DNA of 39,490 nt, taken from the IMG/VR virus record IMGVR_UViG_3300034105_003759, positions 1 to 39,490 of that record. One strand, 5' to 3'. Source of the stretch: a virus. Shown here in pieces: positions 28,436 to 37,818 of this stretch. Position 1 is the first letter of the stretch; each line of letters starts with the position of its first letter. The translations under genes and the position numbers were made by a program. Under the pieces are notes generated by a model. The model saw only the letters and a program-made list of their open reading frames with translations. It was not told where the DNA came from and searched no databases.

Positions 28436-28830
28436 ATTTGAATTATATTGCCGTCTTTGTCGCTGTACCAGATTTCTTTTAAATTAAATTGAGAAAGCAC
28501 GCTTTGGCAACCGTGGCATGGTTTACTGATATTAAGTTTGCCGTTTCTGTCTATTCTTAGCACAAGCATTTTATAACTACGAAGGTCTTCTTTGCTTGTC
28601 TTTAACAAGCAGTCAAGCTCGGCGTGTATCCCGACGTAGCCTTCGTGGTAGGGGTGCCTCGATATCTCGGGATGAGTTCTTCTTTTATTTATCCCTATTT
28701 TTTCTATTATTTTAGATTTAATTAAAAAAGCAAAATGGCTGGTAGGAAGATCCCTGCTGGTCGGGCAAAAAGAATGCGCTATTTTTATAGCTTTTCCCAA
28801 AATCTTTCGGTCCACAGCTTTAAGATGCAT
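28432..28830 (-). CDS. cytidine/deoxycytidylate deaminase-like protein
   Basis: A 132-aa zinc deaminase fold: catalytic His69-Ala-Glu71 in YVGIHAELDCLL and zinc Cys105/Cys108 in KPCHGCQSVL. It could convert dCMP or cytidine to the uridine form, feeding dUMP to ThyX, but a nucleotide-sugar or tRNA role cannot be excluded. It is the first gene of the minus sugar operon, with an ATGA overlap to rmlA. Confidence 0.82.
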   Translation of the reverse strand: MHLKAVDRKILGKAIKIAHSFCPTSRDLPTSHFAFLIKSKIIEKIGINKRRTHPEISRHPYHEGYVGIHAELDCLLKTSKEDLRSYKMLVLRIDRNGKLNISKPCHGCQSVLSQFNLKEIWYSDKDGNIIQM

Positions 28831-28922
28831 GTGTTTCGCGAAAAGTCAAGTTTTTTTAATAGCGAAAGGGTTTTTTTTGAATTTTATAAATATAATTTAT
28901 AATAGGATTAAGAACATATAGT
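28831..28922. promoter_or_regulatory. divergent intergenic region between the two sugar operons
   Basis: A 92-nt region from which both sugar operons diverge. It holds a perfect palindrome TTTCGCGAAA (28834-28843), possibly an operator, a minus-strand TTGACT just beside it, and a plus-strand AT-rich run with two TATAAT-like hexamers before AGGATTAAGAACATATAGT and the ATG at 28923. Promoter positions are inferred. Confidence 0.45.
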
Positions 28923-31900
28923 ATGAATATTTTTGCTCACGCAACTTACGTTGGTAACAGTGGATTCAACTCTCATTGCAAGAATTTTTTTAGAAATTTA
29001 AGTAAATATCATAATTTAAACGTAAGAAACTTTACTGTTGGTCCTGGTTGGAAAGGGTTTAATGGCAAAAATGATGATTGCCATGGCGGAGACGTAACAG
29101 AGCTTGATAAAAAGCTTATTGGCCTACAAAGTTCATGGAATGATAACAAACAATTAGAAGATCATGAAATACATGGCTATAAAAAGGGGAATTTTAAGCA
29201 TGATATAAATTTAATACTAGCAGAAGCTAATCACCATTATTTTTATCATAAGTACGAGGGGCCAAAGATAGGTTACTTTGTGTGGGAAAGCACTAGGTGC
29301 TATGAGCCGTTTTTTCAAAAGCTAAAAGAATGCGATCAGATTTGGGTTCCGAGCCAATGGCAAGCTGATTGCACAATCGCTCAAGGTGCTGACGCAGAGA
29401 AAGTCAAGGTAGTGCCTGAAGGCGTTGATTCAAGCGTGTTCTTCCCAGAGAACATCCAGTGTCCTAGCGATAAATTTAGATTTCTTATTTTTGGAAGATG
29501 GGACAACAGAAAAAGCACTATTGAATTAATAAGAGCATTTAAGAATACGTTTGGACACAATCCAAATGTTGAGCTTCTTATTTCAGTAGAAGATCATTTT
29601 AATGCTGATGGGCTAGGGTCCACCGAGAACAGACTTAAAAAATACGATTTAATTAGTAAAAATATTAAAATTTTAAATTTTCCATCTCAAAAAGAATATG
29701 TAAATATTTTAAAATCTGGTCATGTTTTCTTGTCTTGTTCTCGCTCCGAGGGGTGGAATTTGCCTTTAATAGAGGCTATGGCTTGCGGAACTCCAAGTAT
29801 TTATTCTGATTGCAGTGGTCAATTGGAGTTCGCTGCTGGAAAAGGAGTACCAGTGAAGATCATCGGCGAAATTGAAACTAAACATTTTTACGCCACGGGA
29901 GCAACGTGTCAAGGAAATTGGTACGAGCCGGATTTCAAAGACTTAGAGTCTAAGATGGTCGAGGTGTATAATAACTACGAATTCTATAAAAAGAAAGCCG
30001 TAGAAGAATCAAAAGACATTATTGAAAAATTCTCTTGGGATAATGCTGCTAAAATAGCTTCAGGTTTAATGAAAAATCTTTTGAAATATGAAGATACAGA
30101 GGAAGAAAAGTCGCGAAAAGAATCTGAGCTTGACTATTCAAATCAATTGGCTCGCCTAAAACAATATGACGAGAGTGTTTTCAATGAAATATTCGAAAAC
30201 AAAACTTACGAAAAATTTTGCGAAGTAGAGTGTGGAGACGTTGTGTTAGATTTAGGCTGTTCTAGGGGCTATTTTTACTTCAAGAATAAAAACAAAAACA
30301 TAAAATACTATGGAGTAGATTCTAGCCAAGAGTGCATAAGCGATTTCTATACAAATCTGAACGAAATAGACGATCCTATAGTAATCAATGCTGAATTAAA
30401 TAATAAAAAATTAGTTAGGTTGGTAAAACCGTTTTTTCATGATACGGCTGAAAAGCTGGTATCGTCAATGACATTCAAAGACTTAGCGAGGCTAACTCCA
30501 GATAAAATCAACTTTCTTAAATTCGATATAGAAGGGGCGGAAAAAGAATTTTTAGAAAACGAAAACGGTTATAAGCTTTTTAAAAATAAAGTCGAAAAGT
30601 TTTCTGGGGAGTTGCATTTTAGAAGCGAAATCATTTCAAGAGAAAGCGTTTACGCTTTAATTAAAAAAATACAAAACGATCCAGAAATTTACTGCAAATT
30701 ATATAGCTGCGACGGAGTAGATATTGATTTTTACTTTTGGTCTAATCCAGAAAAATATACTGAAATAATAATCTCTGGAATAGTAAAGCAAAACAGCAAG
30801 CATGACTATATACATTTTAGGCAAGATGCCTCAAGTGATTCGTCCGCTTATCAGGTTGTAAATGAGTCTCCTTGCTTAGGAGATGTGGTTGCTTGGATGC
30901 CTATGGTTGACAAGTTTCAAAGAGAAAAAGCTTGCAGAGTTAATTTTTACTCGCCTTACGGAGAGCTATTTCAGTCTGTTTATCCAAATATAAATTTTGA
31001 TTATTACAATGCTCAACCTAAGTCTGGGGAAAGAATAATTAAAATCTCTGCTTCTGATGTCGATGGCGGAAAGTGGAGCGAGTACAACCTCCAAGAGTTG
31101 GCCTGCAAGTTTTTAGGGGTTAAATACGAATCAAATAAAGGAAAAATAGCAACGCCTAATAAGCCGAAGAATAATTTTAACAAAAAATATGTATGCATAG
31201 GCACTCAATCTACAGCGCAATTTAAGTATTGGAATAATCCTACCGGATGGCAAGAGACTGTAGACTACTTGAAGTCTTTGGATTACGAAGTGGTTTGCAT
31301 AGATAAGCATCCTCTGTTCGGGCACGGAGACCACATGAATGCTATACCAAAAAACTGTATTGATAAAACAGGAGACATAAGCCTAATGGACAGAATAAAT
31401 GACTTAATGTATTGTGAATTTTTTATTGGATTGACTTCAGGGCTATCTTGGCTGGCTTGGGCCTTGGGTAAACCAGTGGTATTTATATCTGGAATTTCTT
31501 TGCCGCGAACAGATTTCCCAAATCCTTACAGAGTCACGAATACAGATCCTAAGATATGCCATGGATGCGCTGCTGGTAAGGATTTTATATTTGACCAACA
31601 AACTTGGTTGTTCTGTCCTAAGAACAAAAATTTTGAATGCACTAGAGAGATTTCCTTTTCTATGGTTAAGGAAAAGATAGATGCATTGATTGGCAAAACC
31701 CCAATGCTTTCGCCAAATAGCATTGAAAAAGGATCTAGCAAGCCAGAAATAGAAACTGATTTTTCAAATGGAGTAGTAATAAAAATAAAAGACACTAAAT
31801 ATGAAAAATATGTAGTTAAACTTTTCCACCAATGGAAAGGGCAATGGTTGCCGTTTTTTGAAGAATCTGGCGCAACATCTGGATTTGAATATGAAAATTG

Positions 31901-31988
31901 CATAAAGTCTTTTAGCTGGCGCTGCGAGATTTACGGCTATAAGAATAAAAATTTAGAATTGATTTACGACTACACTCATCAACTATAA
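28923..31988 (+). CDS. three-domain glycan enzyme: GT4 glycosyltransferase, FkbM-like methyltransferase and O-heptosyltransferase-like domain
   Basis: A 1021-aa protein. Residues 1-~390: a GT4 glycosyltransferase (KVKVVPEGVDSSVFFP, LIFGRWDNRK and SRSEGWNLPLIEAMACGTP with the E-x7-E motif). Residues ~430-620: an FkbM-type methyltransferase (VVLDLGCSRGYFYF, NFLKFDIEGAEKEFLE). Residues ~640-935: a GT9-fold domain like autotransporter O-heptosyltransferases (TibC/Aah): STAQFKYWNNPTGWQ, FFIGLTSGLSWLAWALG, KPVVFISGISLP, and four Cys (879, 882, 898, 906) placed like that family's iron ligands. The last ~80 residues are a separate beta-rich module. Acceptor and sugar are unknown; protein glycosylation is the best guess. 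Confidence 0.85.
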   Translation: MNIFAHATYVGNSGFNSHCKNFFRNLSKYHNLNVRNFTVGPGWKGFNGKNDDCHGGDVTELDKKLIGLQSSWNDNKQLEDHEIHGYKKGNFKHDINLILAEANHHYFYHKYEGPKIGYFVWESTRCYEPFFQKLKECDQIWVPSQWQADCTIAQGADAEKVKVVPEGVDSSVFFPENIQCPSDKFRFLIFGRWDNRKSTIELIRAFKNTFGHNPNVELLISVEDHFNADGLGSTENRLKKYDLISKNIKILNFPSQKEYVNILKSGHVFLSCSRSEGWNLPLIEAMACGTPSIYSDCSGQLEFAAGKGVPVKIIGEIETKHFYATGATCQGNWYEPDFKDLESKMVEVYNNYEFYKKKAVEESKDIIEKFSWDNAAKIASGLMKNLLKYEDTEEEKSRKESELDYSNQLARLKQYDESVFNEIFENKTYEKFCEVECGDVVLDLGCSRGYFYFKNKNKNIKYYGVDSSQECISDFYTNLNEIDDPIVINAELNNKKLVRLVKPFFHDTAEKLVSSMTFKDLARLTPDKINFLKFDIEGAEKEFLENENGYKLFKNKVEKFSGELHFRSEIISRESVYALIKKIQNDPEIYCKLYSCDGVDIDFYFWSNPEKYTEIIISGIVKQNSKHDYIHFRQDASSDSSAYQVVNESPCLGDVVAWMPMVDKFQREKACRVNFYSPYGELFQSVYPNINFDYYNAQPKSGERIIKISASDVDGGKWSEYNLQELACKFLGVKYESNKGKIATPNKPKNNFNKKYVCIGTQSTAQFKYWNNPTGWQETVDYLKSLDYEVVCIDKHPLFGHGDHMNAIPKNCIDKTGDISLMDRINDLMYCEFFIGLTSGLSWLAWALGKPVVFISGISLPRTDFPNPYRVTNTDPKICHGCAAGKDFIFDQQTWLFCPKNKNFECTREISFSMVKEKIDALIGKTPMLSPNSIEKGSSKPEIETDFSNGVVIKIKDTKYEKYVVKLFHQWKGQWLPFFEESGATSGFEYENCIKSFSWRCEIYGYKNKNLELIYDYTHQL

Positions 31989-31993
31989 ATTGA

Positions 31994-32944
31994 ATGAACG
32001 AAAAAGTGGCTTTAATAAGCTCATTCTGCGATTCTAAAGAAAAGCTGGACGTATTAAAATCTAATATAAAAGAACTAAAACAACTAGCCTTTGATGTAAT
32101 TGTAATAAGCCCTTTAACTTTGCCAAAAGAGATTGTGTCTATTTGTGACTATTTCTTTTATACAAAAGATAATCTGATTTTAGAATGGCCTATTAATGTG
32201 CAGATGTATTTGTTCAAAAAAGAGGCGTCTAAAGAACAGTCGTTTACTTTTGTTGCTACGAATAAGGACTATGGATGGGCTGGATTAAGTCATGTCAAAA
32301 AATTAACAGATATAGCTTTATTGTTTGATTATAAACATTTCTATTACATGATATATGATATAGACATAGATCAAAATGTATTGAGCGTTTTGAACAGCCC
32401 CAAAGATAATTGGATTGGGTCTTTTGAAAGGAATGGCGTAAAGGTTAACTCTTCTTTGCATTTAATGGTTTTTAACAGAGAGACCGCTAAGCGAATGAAC
32501 GATTTAGTTAGTTTAGAGAACTATATAGAGTTTCTCTACGATGGAAACCAAAACGGAAGCACTGAAGCATTTGTGAACACAGTAAAGGAAAAACTGCAAT
32601 CAGAGTCGCCGAATTTCTTTATTAAAGATAAAATATTTATTTGCAGAGATTTTTTCAATCACTCTCCGGACGATAGAATTAAATTCTTCGTAAAAAAAGA
32701 CTCTAATAATATAATGTCCGGATTGAAGATATTCTTTTACGCAAATGAAAGTTTGGCTAAAATTAAACTAATAATAAACGATAAAGAATCAGAAGTAGAT
32801 GTAAGTTGTGATTCTATTGTTGATTTAGGAGTGAATTTTTTAGAATTAAAGTCGGCTCGGCTTTCGATAAATGAAGAAGAAGTAGACATTTTAAAGTCTA
32901 TAGAGTCAATTAAATACGCTTCTATCGTAGAAGGGAATGTTTAA
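31994..32944 (+). CDS. glycosyltransferase-like protein, paralogue 1
   Basis: A 316-aa protein with a GT-A-like start (KVALISSFCDSKEKLDVLKS, VIVISPLTLPKEIVSICDYF) and a central IYDIDIDQNV that could be a DxD motif. The C-terminal ~70 residues form a beta-rich module (LKIFFYANESLAKIKLIIN). It is closely similar along its length to the next gene, so the pair arose by tandem duplication. The start lies 5 nt after the large fusion gene. Confidence 0.7.
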   Translation: MNEKVALISSFCDSKEKLDVLKSNIKELKQLAFDVIVISPLTLPKEIVSICDYFFYTKDNLILEWPINVQMYLFKKEASKEQSFTFVATNKDYGWAGLSHVKKLTDIALLFDYKHFYYMIYDIDIDQNVLSVLNSPKDNWIGSFERNGVKVNSSLHLMVFNRETAKRMNDLVSLENYIEFLYDGNQNGSTEAFVNTVKEKLQSESPNFFIKDKIFICRDFFNHSPDDRIKFFVKKDSNNIMSGLKIFFYANESLAKIKLIINDKESEVDVSCDSIVDLGVNFLELKSARLSINEEEVDILKSIESIKYASIVEGNV

Positions 32945-32945
32945 T

Positions 32946-33920
32946 ATGAATAAAAAAGTAGCTCTTATAAGCACTTTCTGCGACACTCTAGAGAAAATAG
33001 AAATCCTAAATCAAAATATTAAAACTTTAAAATCTAATAATTTAGATGTTATAGTTATAAGCCCTTTGCACTTGCCTGAAGAAACGGTAATGCTTTGCGA
33101 TTATTTCTTTTATATTAAAGACAATTACATATTAAAATGGCCATTGAATGTGCAAATTCATCATGCTTGGTTTGAATTGCAAAATGAAAAGTTTTTAGTT
33201 TTAACTGCGTCTGGGAATGATTATGGGTGGGCTGGTCTAAATCACATCAAAAAACTTACTGAGATAGCGTTAAGTTTTGATTATGAGTATTTTTATAATT
33301 TAATTTATGATTTAGAGATAGACGAAAATGTAATAAATATATTGCAAAATCCAAAAGACTGTTGCTGTTGCTCTTTCCAAAGATACGGGGAATTATTAAA
33401 GTGGGCGTCTTTGCATTTGATAGTTATGAATAGGAGTAATGCTAAAGCTTTTAGCGATTTGATAAACTTGGAATCCTATATAGAGTTTTTAAATTCTTGC
33501 GACTTTAAGACTGGCAAAGATGCGGAAGCTTTTATGCATTCTATAACTTTACACTCTGGAATGAAATTTGAAACTTCAGAGTTTCCAGTGACAGATAAAA
33601 TATATATAAACAAAGAATTTTTCAACCACTCAACAATAAATGGGCTAAAATTTTTTGTGGGCAAAAATGCTTTAGATTTGCAATCTGAAATTCAAATTTG
33701 TGTTTTTGAAAATAAAAAGAACACCAAAATTAAAGTAATAGCAAACGGAGAAGAAAAAATAATAGACAAAAATCTCAAAATCTTTTCAATTGGAGTTAAT
33801 TTTTTAGATTTGCAATCCATTCTCGTCGAATATGAGAATGAAACTATGGATTTATTTCCAATTATAAAATCAGTCAAGCATTCATTGATTAGATTAGTAA
33901 GTTCTATTTCTGAAATATGA
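32946..33920 (+). CDS. glycosyltransferase-like protein, paralogue 2
   Basis: A 324-aa protein sharing with paralogue 1 the blocks NKKVALISTFCDTLEKIEIL, VIVISPLHLPEETVMLCDYF, NDYGWAGL and FFNHS, and the same C-terminal module. The candidate metal motif is IYDLEIDENV. I chose the ATG at 32946 because it gives an N-terminus aligned with paralogue 1 and sits 1 nt after its stop; 32937 is also possible. It overlaps the SDR gene by 4 nt. Confidence 0.7.
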   Translation: MNKKVALISTFCDTLEKIEILNQNIKTLKSNNLDVIVISPLHLPEETVMLCDYFFYIKDNYILKWPLNVQIHHAWFELQNEKFLVLTASGNDYGWAGLNHIKKLTEIALSFDYEYFYNLIYDLEIDENVINILQNPKDCCCCSFQRYGELLKWASLHLIVMNRSNAKAFSDLINLESYIEFLNSCDFKTGKDAEAFMHSITLHSGMKFETSEFPVTDKIYINKEFFNHSTINGLKFFVGKNALDLQSEIQICVFENKKNTKIKVIANGEEKIIDKNLKIFSIGVNFLDLQSILVEYENETMDLFPIIKSVKHSLIRLVSSISEI

Positions 33921-34501
33921 AAAAAGTATTTATCGTAGGGGGAACATCTGGGTTTGGCCTTTCTTTGGCTAAAAAATTTAATTTAGACCATGAAGTCACC
34001 GTCTGCGGAAGAAAGAAGTATCCTATATTTAATGGGGTAGCTTGCGACATGCTTAATATTTCAGAAAACATTTTCCAAGAACACAATCCAGATATCGTTA
34101 TAAATAACGCTTTCGATAAGAAAGACTACATAAAATCTTACCAAGGATCATTGAATGTTCTTAAATCAGCATTGTCTTTCTTTAAGTTAAAGGGGAGCGG
34201 AACAATAATAAATGTGAATTCTATTTGCGGCGTTTCTCCGGACCCTAAAGATCCTGACTACGCAGCGGCTAAATATGCTCTCAGAGGGTATTCGGATTCT
34301 ATCGCGGCAGAAGCTTTCCAAAAAAATATTAAAATAATTAATCTCTATCCTAGAGCCATGGCTACCGGAATGAATATCGGGCGACCAGATTTTAATGAAT
34401 TAATGGACCCAGACGAGGTTGCTGAATTTGTAGTAATGATGACGAAGAGTAAATCTTTTTATATTAGTTCTATTCAATTTGATAGAATAAAGAAATCATA
34501 A
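33917..34501 (+). CDS. short-chain dehydrogenase/reductase
   Basis: A 194-aa classical SDR, slightly short for the family (~250 aa). It has VGGTSGFGLSLAKKF (NAD(P) site), IVINNAF (NNAG-like), NVNSICG (catalytic Ser) and YAAAKYALRG (Tyr-x3-Lys). It probably reduces or oxidises a nucleotide sugar or sugar alcohol, judging by its position among sugar enzymes. Substrate unknown. Confidence 0.85.
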   Translation: MKKVFIVGGTSGFGLSLAKKFNLDHEVTVCGRKKYPIFNGVACDMLNISENIFQEHNPDIVINNAFDKKDYIKSYQGSLNVLKSALSFFKLKGSGTIINVNSICGVSPDPKDPDYAAAKYALRGYSDSIAAEAFQKNIKIINLYPRAMATGMNIGRPDFNELMDPDEVAEFVVMMTKSKSFYISSIQFDRIKKS

Positions 34502-34502
34502 A

Positions 34503-35597
34503 ATGTACGAATATTTAATTGTCGGCACTGGGTTTTATGGGTCTATATGCGCTCATCAATTAGCCAAAGCTGGCAAAAAGATTTTAGTTATAGATAGCAG
34601 AAAACATATAGGCGGTAATTGCTACACGGAAAATAAAGACGCCATAAATGTGCATGAGTACGGGCCGCATATATTCCATACTTCAAATGAAGAAGTGTGG
34701 AAATGGATTAACCAATTTGTTGAATTTAATAACTTTACTTTAAATCCAGTAGCAAATTACAAGGGCGAAATATACTCTCTCCCATTCAACATGTGGACGT
34801 TCAATAAGTTGTGGGGTGTAGTAACGCCTGAAGAAGCTAAGAAAAAAATACAAGAGCAAAGCTCTGGGATTAAAGGCGAGCCCGCTAATTTAGAAGAGCA
34901 GGCGATCAAGCTGGTCGGGGTCGAAGTTTATGAAAAATTAATTAAACACTATACAGCCAAACAATGGAAAAAAGACCCTAAGTTTTTGCCTAAAGAAATA
35001 ATTAAAAGACTTCCAGTAAGATTTACTTACGATAATAATTATTTCAATGATAAATATCAAGGAATACCAATAGGAGGATATACTCAAATTTTTGAAAAGC
35101 TATTAAGTGGAATTGAAGTAAAACTTGGGGTTGATTATTTTGCGGGGAATTTACCAAAACACGATAAGATTATTTATACTGGGCCGATTGATAGATTCTT
35201 TAACTACGAGTTCGGACAGTTAGAATATAAAACCACAAGATTCGAACATAAAAAATTAAATACTGAAAATTATCAAGGAACAGCGGTAATGAATTATACA
35301 GATAAAGACACTCTGCATACTAGAACTATAGAGCATAAGCATTTTGAAAAAAACAATAAAACTGATTCAACATGGGTCACTTGGGAATATCCTGTAGAGT
35401 ATAGCGCGGGCAAAACAGAGCCTTACTATCCAGTAAACGATAGCGAAAATAATCAAAAATATCAAAAGTATAAATTAGCTGCTAATAATTTAAAAAATGT
35501 TCATTTCGGCGGAAGATTGGCAGAATATAAATACTACGATATGCACCAAGTAATTGAGTCTGCATTAAATTTTGTAAAAAAAGAAGTCAATGCATAA
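34503..35597 (+). CDS. glf: UDP-galactopyranose mutase
   Basis: A 364-aa FAD enzyme that interconverts UDP-galactopyranose and UDP-galactofuranose. Features: LIVGTGFYGSICAHQLAKAG (FAD site), HIGGNCYT, HEYGPHIFHTSNEEVW, YTAKQWKKDP and RFTYDNNYF, then FGGRLAEYKYYDM at the C-terminus. Length is as usual for the family. Galactofuranose is found in bacterial surface glycans. It starts 1 nt after the SDR stop. Confidence 0.95.
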   Translation: MYEYLIVGTGFYGSICAHQLAKAGKKILVIDSRKHIGGNCYTENKDAINVHEYGPHIFHTSNEEVWKWINQFVEFNNFTLNPVANYKGEIYSLPFNMWTFNKLWGVVTPEEAKKKIQEQSSGIKGEPANLEEQAIKLVGVEVYEKLIKHYTAKQWKKDPKFLPKEIIKRLPVRFTYDNNYFNDKYQGIPIGGYTQIFEKLLSGIEVKLGVDYFAGNLPKHDKIIYTGPIDRFFNYEFGQLEYKTTRFEHKKLNTENYQGTAVMNYTDKDTLHTRTIEHKHFEKNNKTDSTWVTWEYPVEYSAGKTEPYYPVNDSENNQKYQKYKLAANNLKNVHFGGRLAEYKYYDMHQVIESALNFVKKEVNA

Positions 35598-35606
35598 AAT
35601 AAAATA

Positions 35607-36626
35607 GTGAAAGCTGCGATTTTAATAGAAAAAAATAAACCCCTTTACGTAGATAGTATTAGTTTGCCGAAAAAGCTATCTTTTGGGCAAGTTAGAGTAA
35701 GGCTTTTGACTAGTGGATTGTGCGGGGCGCAATTACAAGAAATAGCGGGATTAAAAGGCAACGAAAAATTTATGCCGCATTTGTTAGGTCATGAAGGGTG
35801 CGGGATAGTCGAAGATCTTGGCGAAGATGTTTCCAAAGTAAAAAAAGGAGACAAAGTGGTGATGCATTGGAGAAAAGGATCAGGAATTGAGGCTAATTTT
35901 GCTAAATACTCTTGGAACGAGAGAGAAATCTCTGGGGGAAAGGTCACAACTCTTGCCGAAGAAGTGGTGATTTCCGAAAATCGTGTTACCCCAGTAGATA
36001 AGGATATCGACAGTGAATTCTGCTCTCTTCTCGGTTGTGGATTATCGACTGGTTTTAGCGTAATTAATAAAGACGCAAATATTAAATTTGGAGAAACGGT
36101 ATTGGTTATCGGCTGCGGAGGAGTTGGCCTTAGCTGCGTGCAAGCGGCCAATCTTTCTTTAGCGTCTTATGTGGCAGGAATAGATATCAGCGAAAATAAA
36201 AGAATGATGGTAGAAAATTTGGGAGCGGATTATTTTAGTGCTGTTAACGCGGAAAAGATAATGGAGTCTAAAGTGAAATTTGATTGCATTGTTGATACTA
36301 CTGGATTGTTAAGCTTCGTTTCAAGATTTATTCCAATGTTGTCAGAACAGGGAAGATGTATTCTGGTTTCTCAACCGAAACCGGGCTCTCAAATTACTAT
36401 TTCTGATCCAATTAAATTTTTCTCAAGCAACGGCCAAACGATTAGATCTACTCAAGCTGGCAACTTTGATCCTGATATAGATATTCCAAGATACGTAAAA
36501 CTTTATAAAAACGGCAAAATAAATATAAAATCTTTAGTGACTGATCGTTATGACATCTTCAATATAAATGAAGCTATCGAAAAGTTAAAGACTGGAGAAT
36601 CAGGAAGAATAATCATAAATTTTTAA
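35607..36626 (+). CDS. zinc-type medium-chain alcohol dehydrogenase
   Basis: A 339-aa MDR protein starting at GTG. It has the catalytic zinc elements SGLCGAQ and LLGHEGCGIVED, VKKGDKVVMHW, LGCGLSTGF and the NAD site VIGCGGVGLSCVQAA. The usual four-Cys structural zinc loop is absent, being replaced by a short loop around NFAKYSWNERE. It probably oxidises a sugar or polyol in the glycan pathway. Confidence 0.88.
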   Translation: MKAAILIEKNKPLYVDSISLPKKLSFGQVRVRLLTSGLCGAQLQEIAGLKGNEKFMPHLLGHEGCGIVEDLGEDVSKVKKGDKVVMHWRKGSGIEANFAKYSWNEREISGGKVTTLAEEVVISENRVTPVDKDIDSEFCSLLGCGLSTGFSVINKDANIKFGETVLVIGCGGVGLSCVQAANLSLASYVAGIDISENKRMMVENLGADYFSAVNAEKIMESKVKFDCIVDTTGLLSFVSRFIPMLSEQGRCILVSQPKPGSQITISDPIKFFSSNGQTIRSTQAGNFDPDIDIPRYVKLYKNGKINIKSLVTDRYDIFNINEAIEKLKTGESGRIIINF

Positions 36627-36627
36627 C

Positions 36628-37818
36628 ATGAACTACGCCAAAAAGCAGGATTTGATTGATTTCGAAAACTCAATCATTGATCTATATAAAGATTGCAAGT
36701 TGCCATTCTTATTTCATCTATCTGGAGGAAATGAGGATGAGCTAGTAGAAATATTTAAAGATATCAAAGATGGAGACTATATCATCTCTAATCACAGAAA
36801 TCACTACCACGCTCTTTTAGCTGGAATTCCGGCGGAAGAGTTGCGTCAAAAGATCGTAGACGGCAGGAGCATGTTTATTTACGATAGAAAGCGTAATTTT
36901 TTTACGTCAGCTATTATCGGCGGTACGCCAGCTATCGCAGCGGGAATCGCTCTTGCTCTAAAGCGCAAAGGGTCTTCTCAAAAGGTTTGGTGCTTTGTGG
37001 GCGACGGCACAGAAGACTCTGGGCATCTTTTCGAGGCGGCAAGGTATGTTTATGGATTTGACTTGCCATGCACTTTTATTGTCGAAGATAACAACAGATC
37101 TGTATGCACTCCGAAAGACGAACGGTGGGGAATGGCGAGCTATCCAGATATGCCTCCATCTGTAATGAGATATCAATATGATATTACTTATCCACATGCT
37201 AGAATTGATGCTGCTATTGACTTAAAGAAAACAAAGCAAAAAACTGATGCTGAATATTTCCCTTATTTAACTCCAGAGGTTTTTCCAGAATTTAAAGTTG
37301 ATCAAGATGTTTCTTTTAAGTCAGCGGCCACTCAAGCTATGACAGAAATTGGAAATGCTAATTCTGTATTTATTGGTTATAATGTTAAGTATGGAAATGC
37401 TATGGGCAATCTTGTTAATGTAGAAAATAGCAAAAAAATTGAAACTCCAGTAGCAGAAAATCTTATGGCGGGGCTTGCTATCGGAATGTCATTTGAAGGA
37501 TTCAGGCCAGTAGTTTATTACGAACGGCATGATTTTATGTTGGTAGCCGCAGATGCGATTATAAATCACGCTAATCATATCGAAAGAATATCTCATGGCG
37601 AATATGAGTGTCCAGTAATATTCAGAACAGTAGTTGCAGACAGCGGCCCTTTCTATTCTGGGCCTACTCATTCTCAAAACTTTACAGAAGGTTTTAGGAA
37701 TCTGGTGTCTTTTCCAATTTATGTTCCTGAAACTGGGCCAGAATTACTAATGGCTTATAAAAAAGCTCTCTACTCTAAGAGGCCTTCGATGATTGTAGAA
37801 AGAAAAAGTAAATTCTAA
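36628..37818 (+). CDS. compact thiamine-diphosphate enzyme (fused E1 alpha/beta-like)
   Basis: A 396-aa protein combining, in one chain, an E1-alpha-like PP domain (the ThDP motif starts at VGDGTEDSGHLFEAARYV and ends at DNN about 28 residues later) and an E1-beta-like Pyr domain (TPVAENLMAGLAIGMSFEG with the catalytic Glu). The third, transketolase C-like domain of normal E1-beta is missing, so it is far shorter than an alpha plus beta pair. It may transfer a two-carbon unit in a sugar pathway rather than serve pyruvate dehydrogenase. It overlaps the kinase gene by 1 nt. Confidence 0.82.
   Translation: MNYAKKQDLIDFENSIIDLYKDCKLPFLFHLSGGNEDELVEIFKDIKDGDYIISNHRNHYHALLAGIPAEELRQKIVDGRSMFIYDRKRNFFTSAIIGGTPAIAAGIALALKRKGSSQKVWCFVGDGTEDSGHLFEAARYVYGFDLPCTFIVEDNNRSVCTPKDERWGMASYPDMPPSVMRYQYDITYPHARIDAAIDLKKTKQKTDAEYFPYLTPEVFPEFKVDQDVSFKSAATQAMTEIGNANSVFIGYNVKYGNAMGNLVNVENSKKIETPVAENLMAGLAIGMSFEGFRPVVYYERHDFMLVAADAIINHANHIERISHGEYECPVIFRTVVADSGPFYSGPTHSQNFTEGFRNLVSFPIYVPETGPELLMAYKKALYSKRPSMIVERKSKF

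Noticed and set aside
28837-28850. Minus-strand TTGACT as the -35 of the rhamnose operon
   Set aside because: With normal spacing the -10 would fall inside the deaminase gene and match poorly, so only a general regulatory region is annotated.
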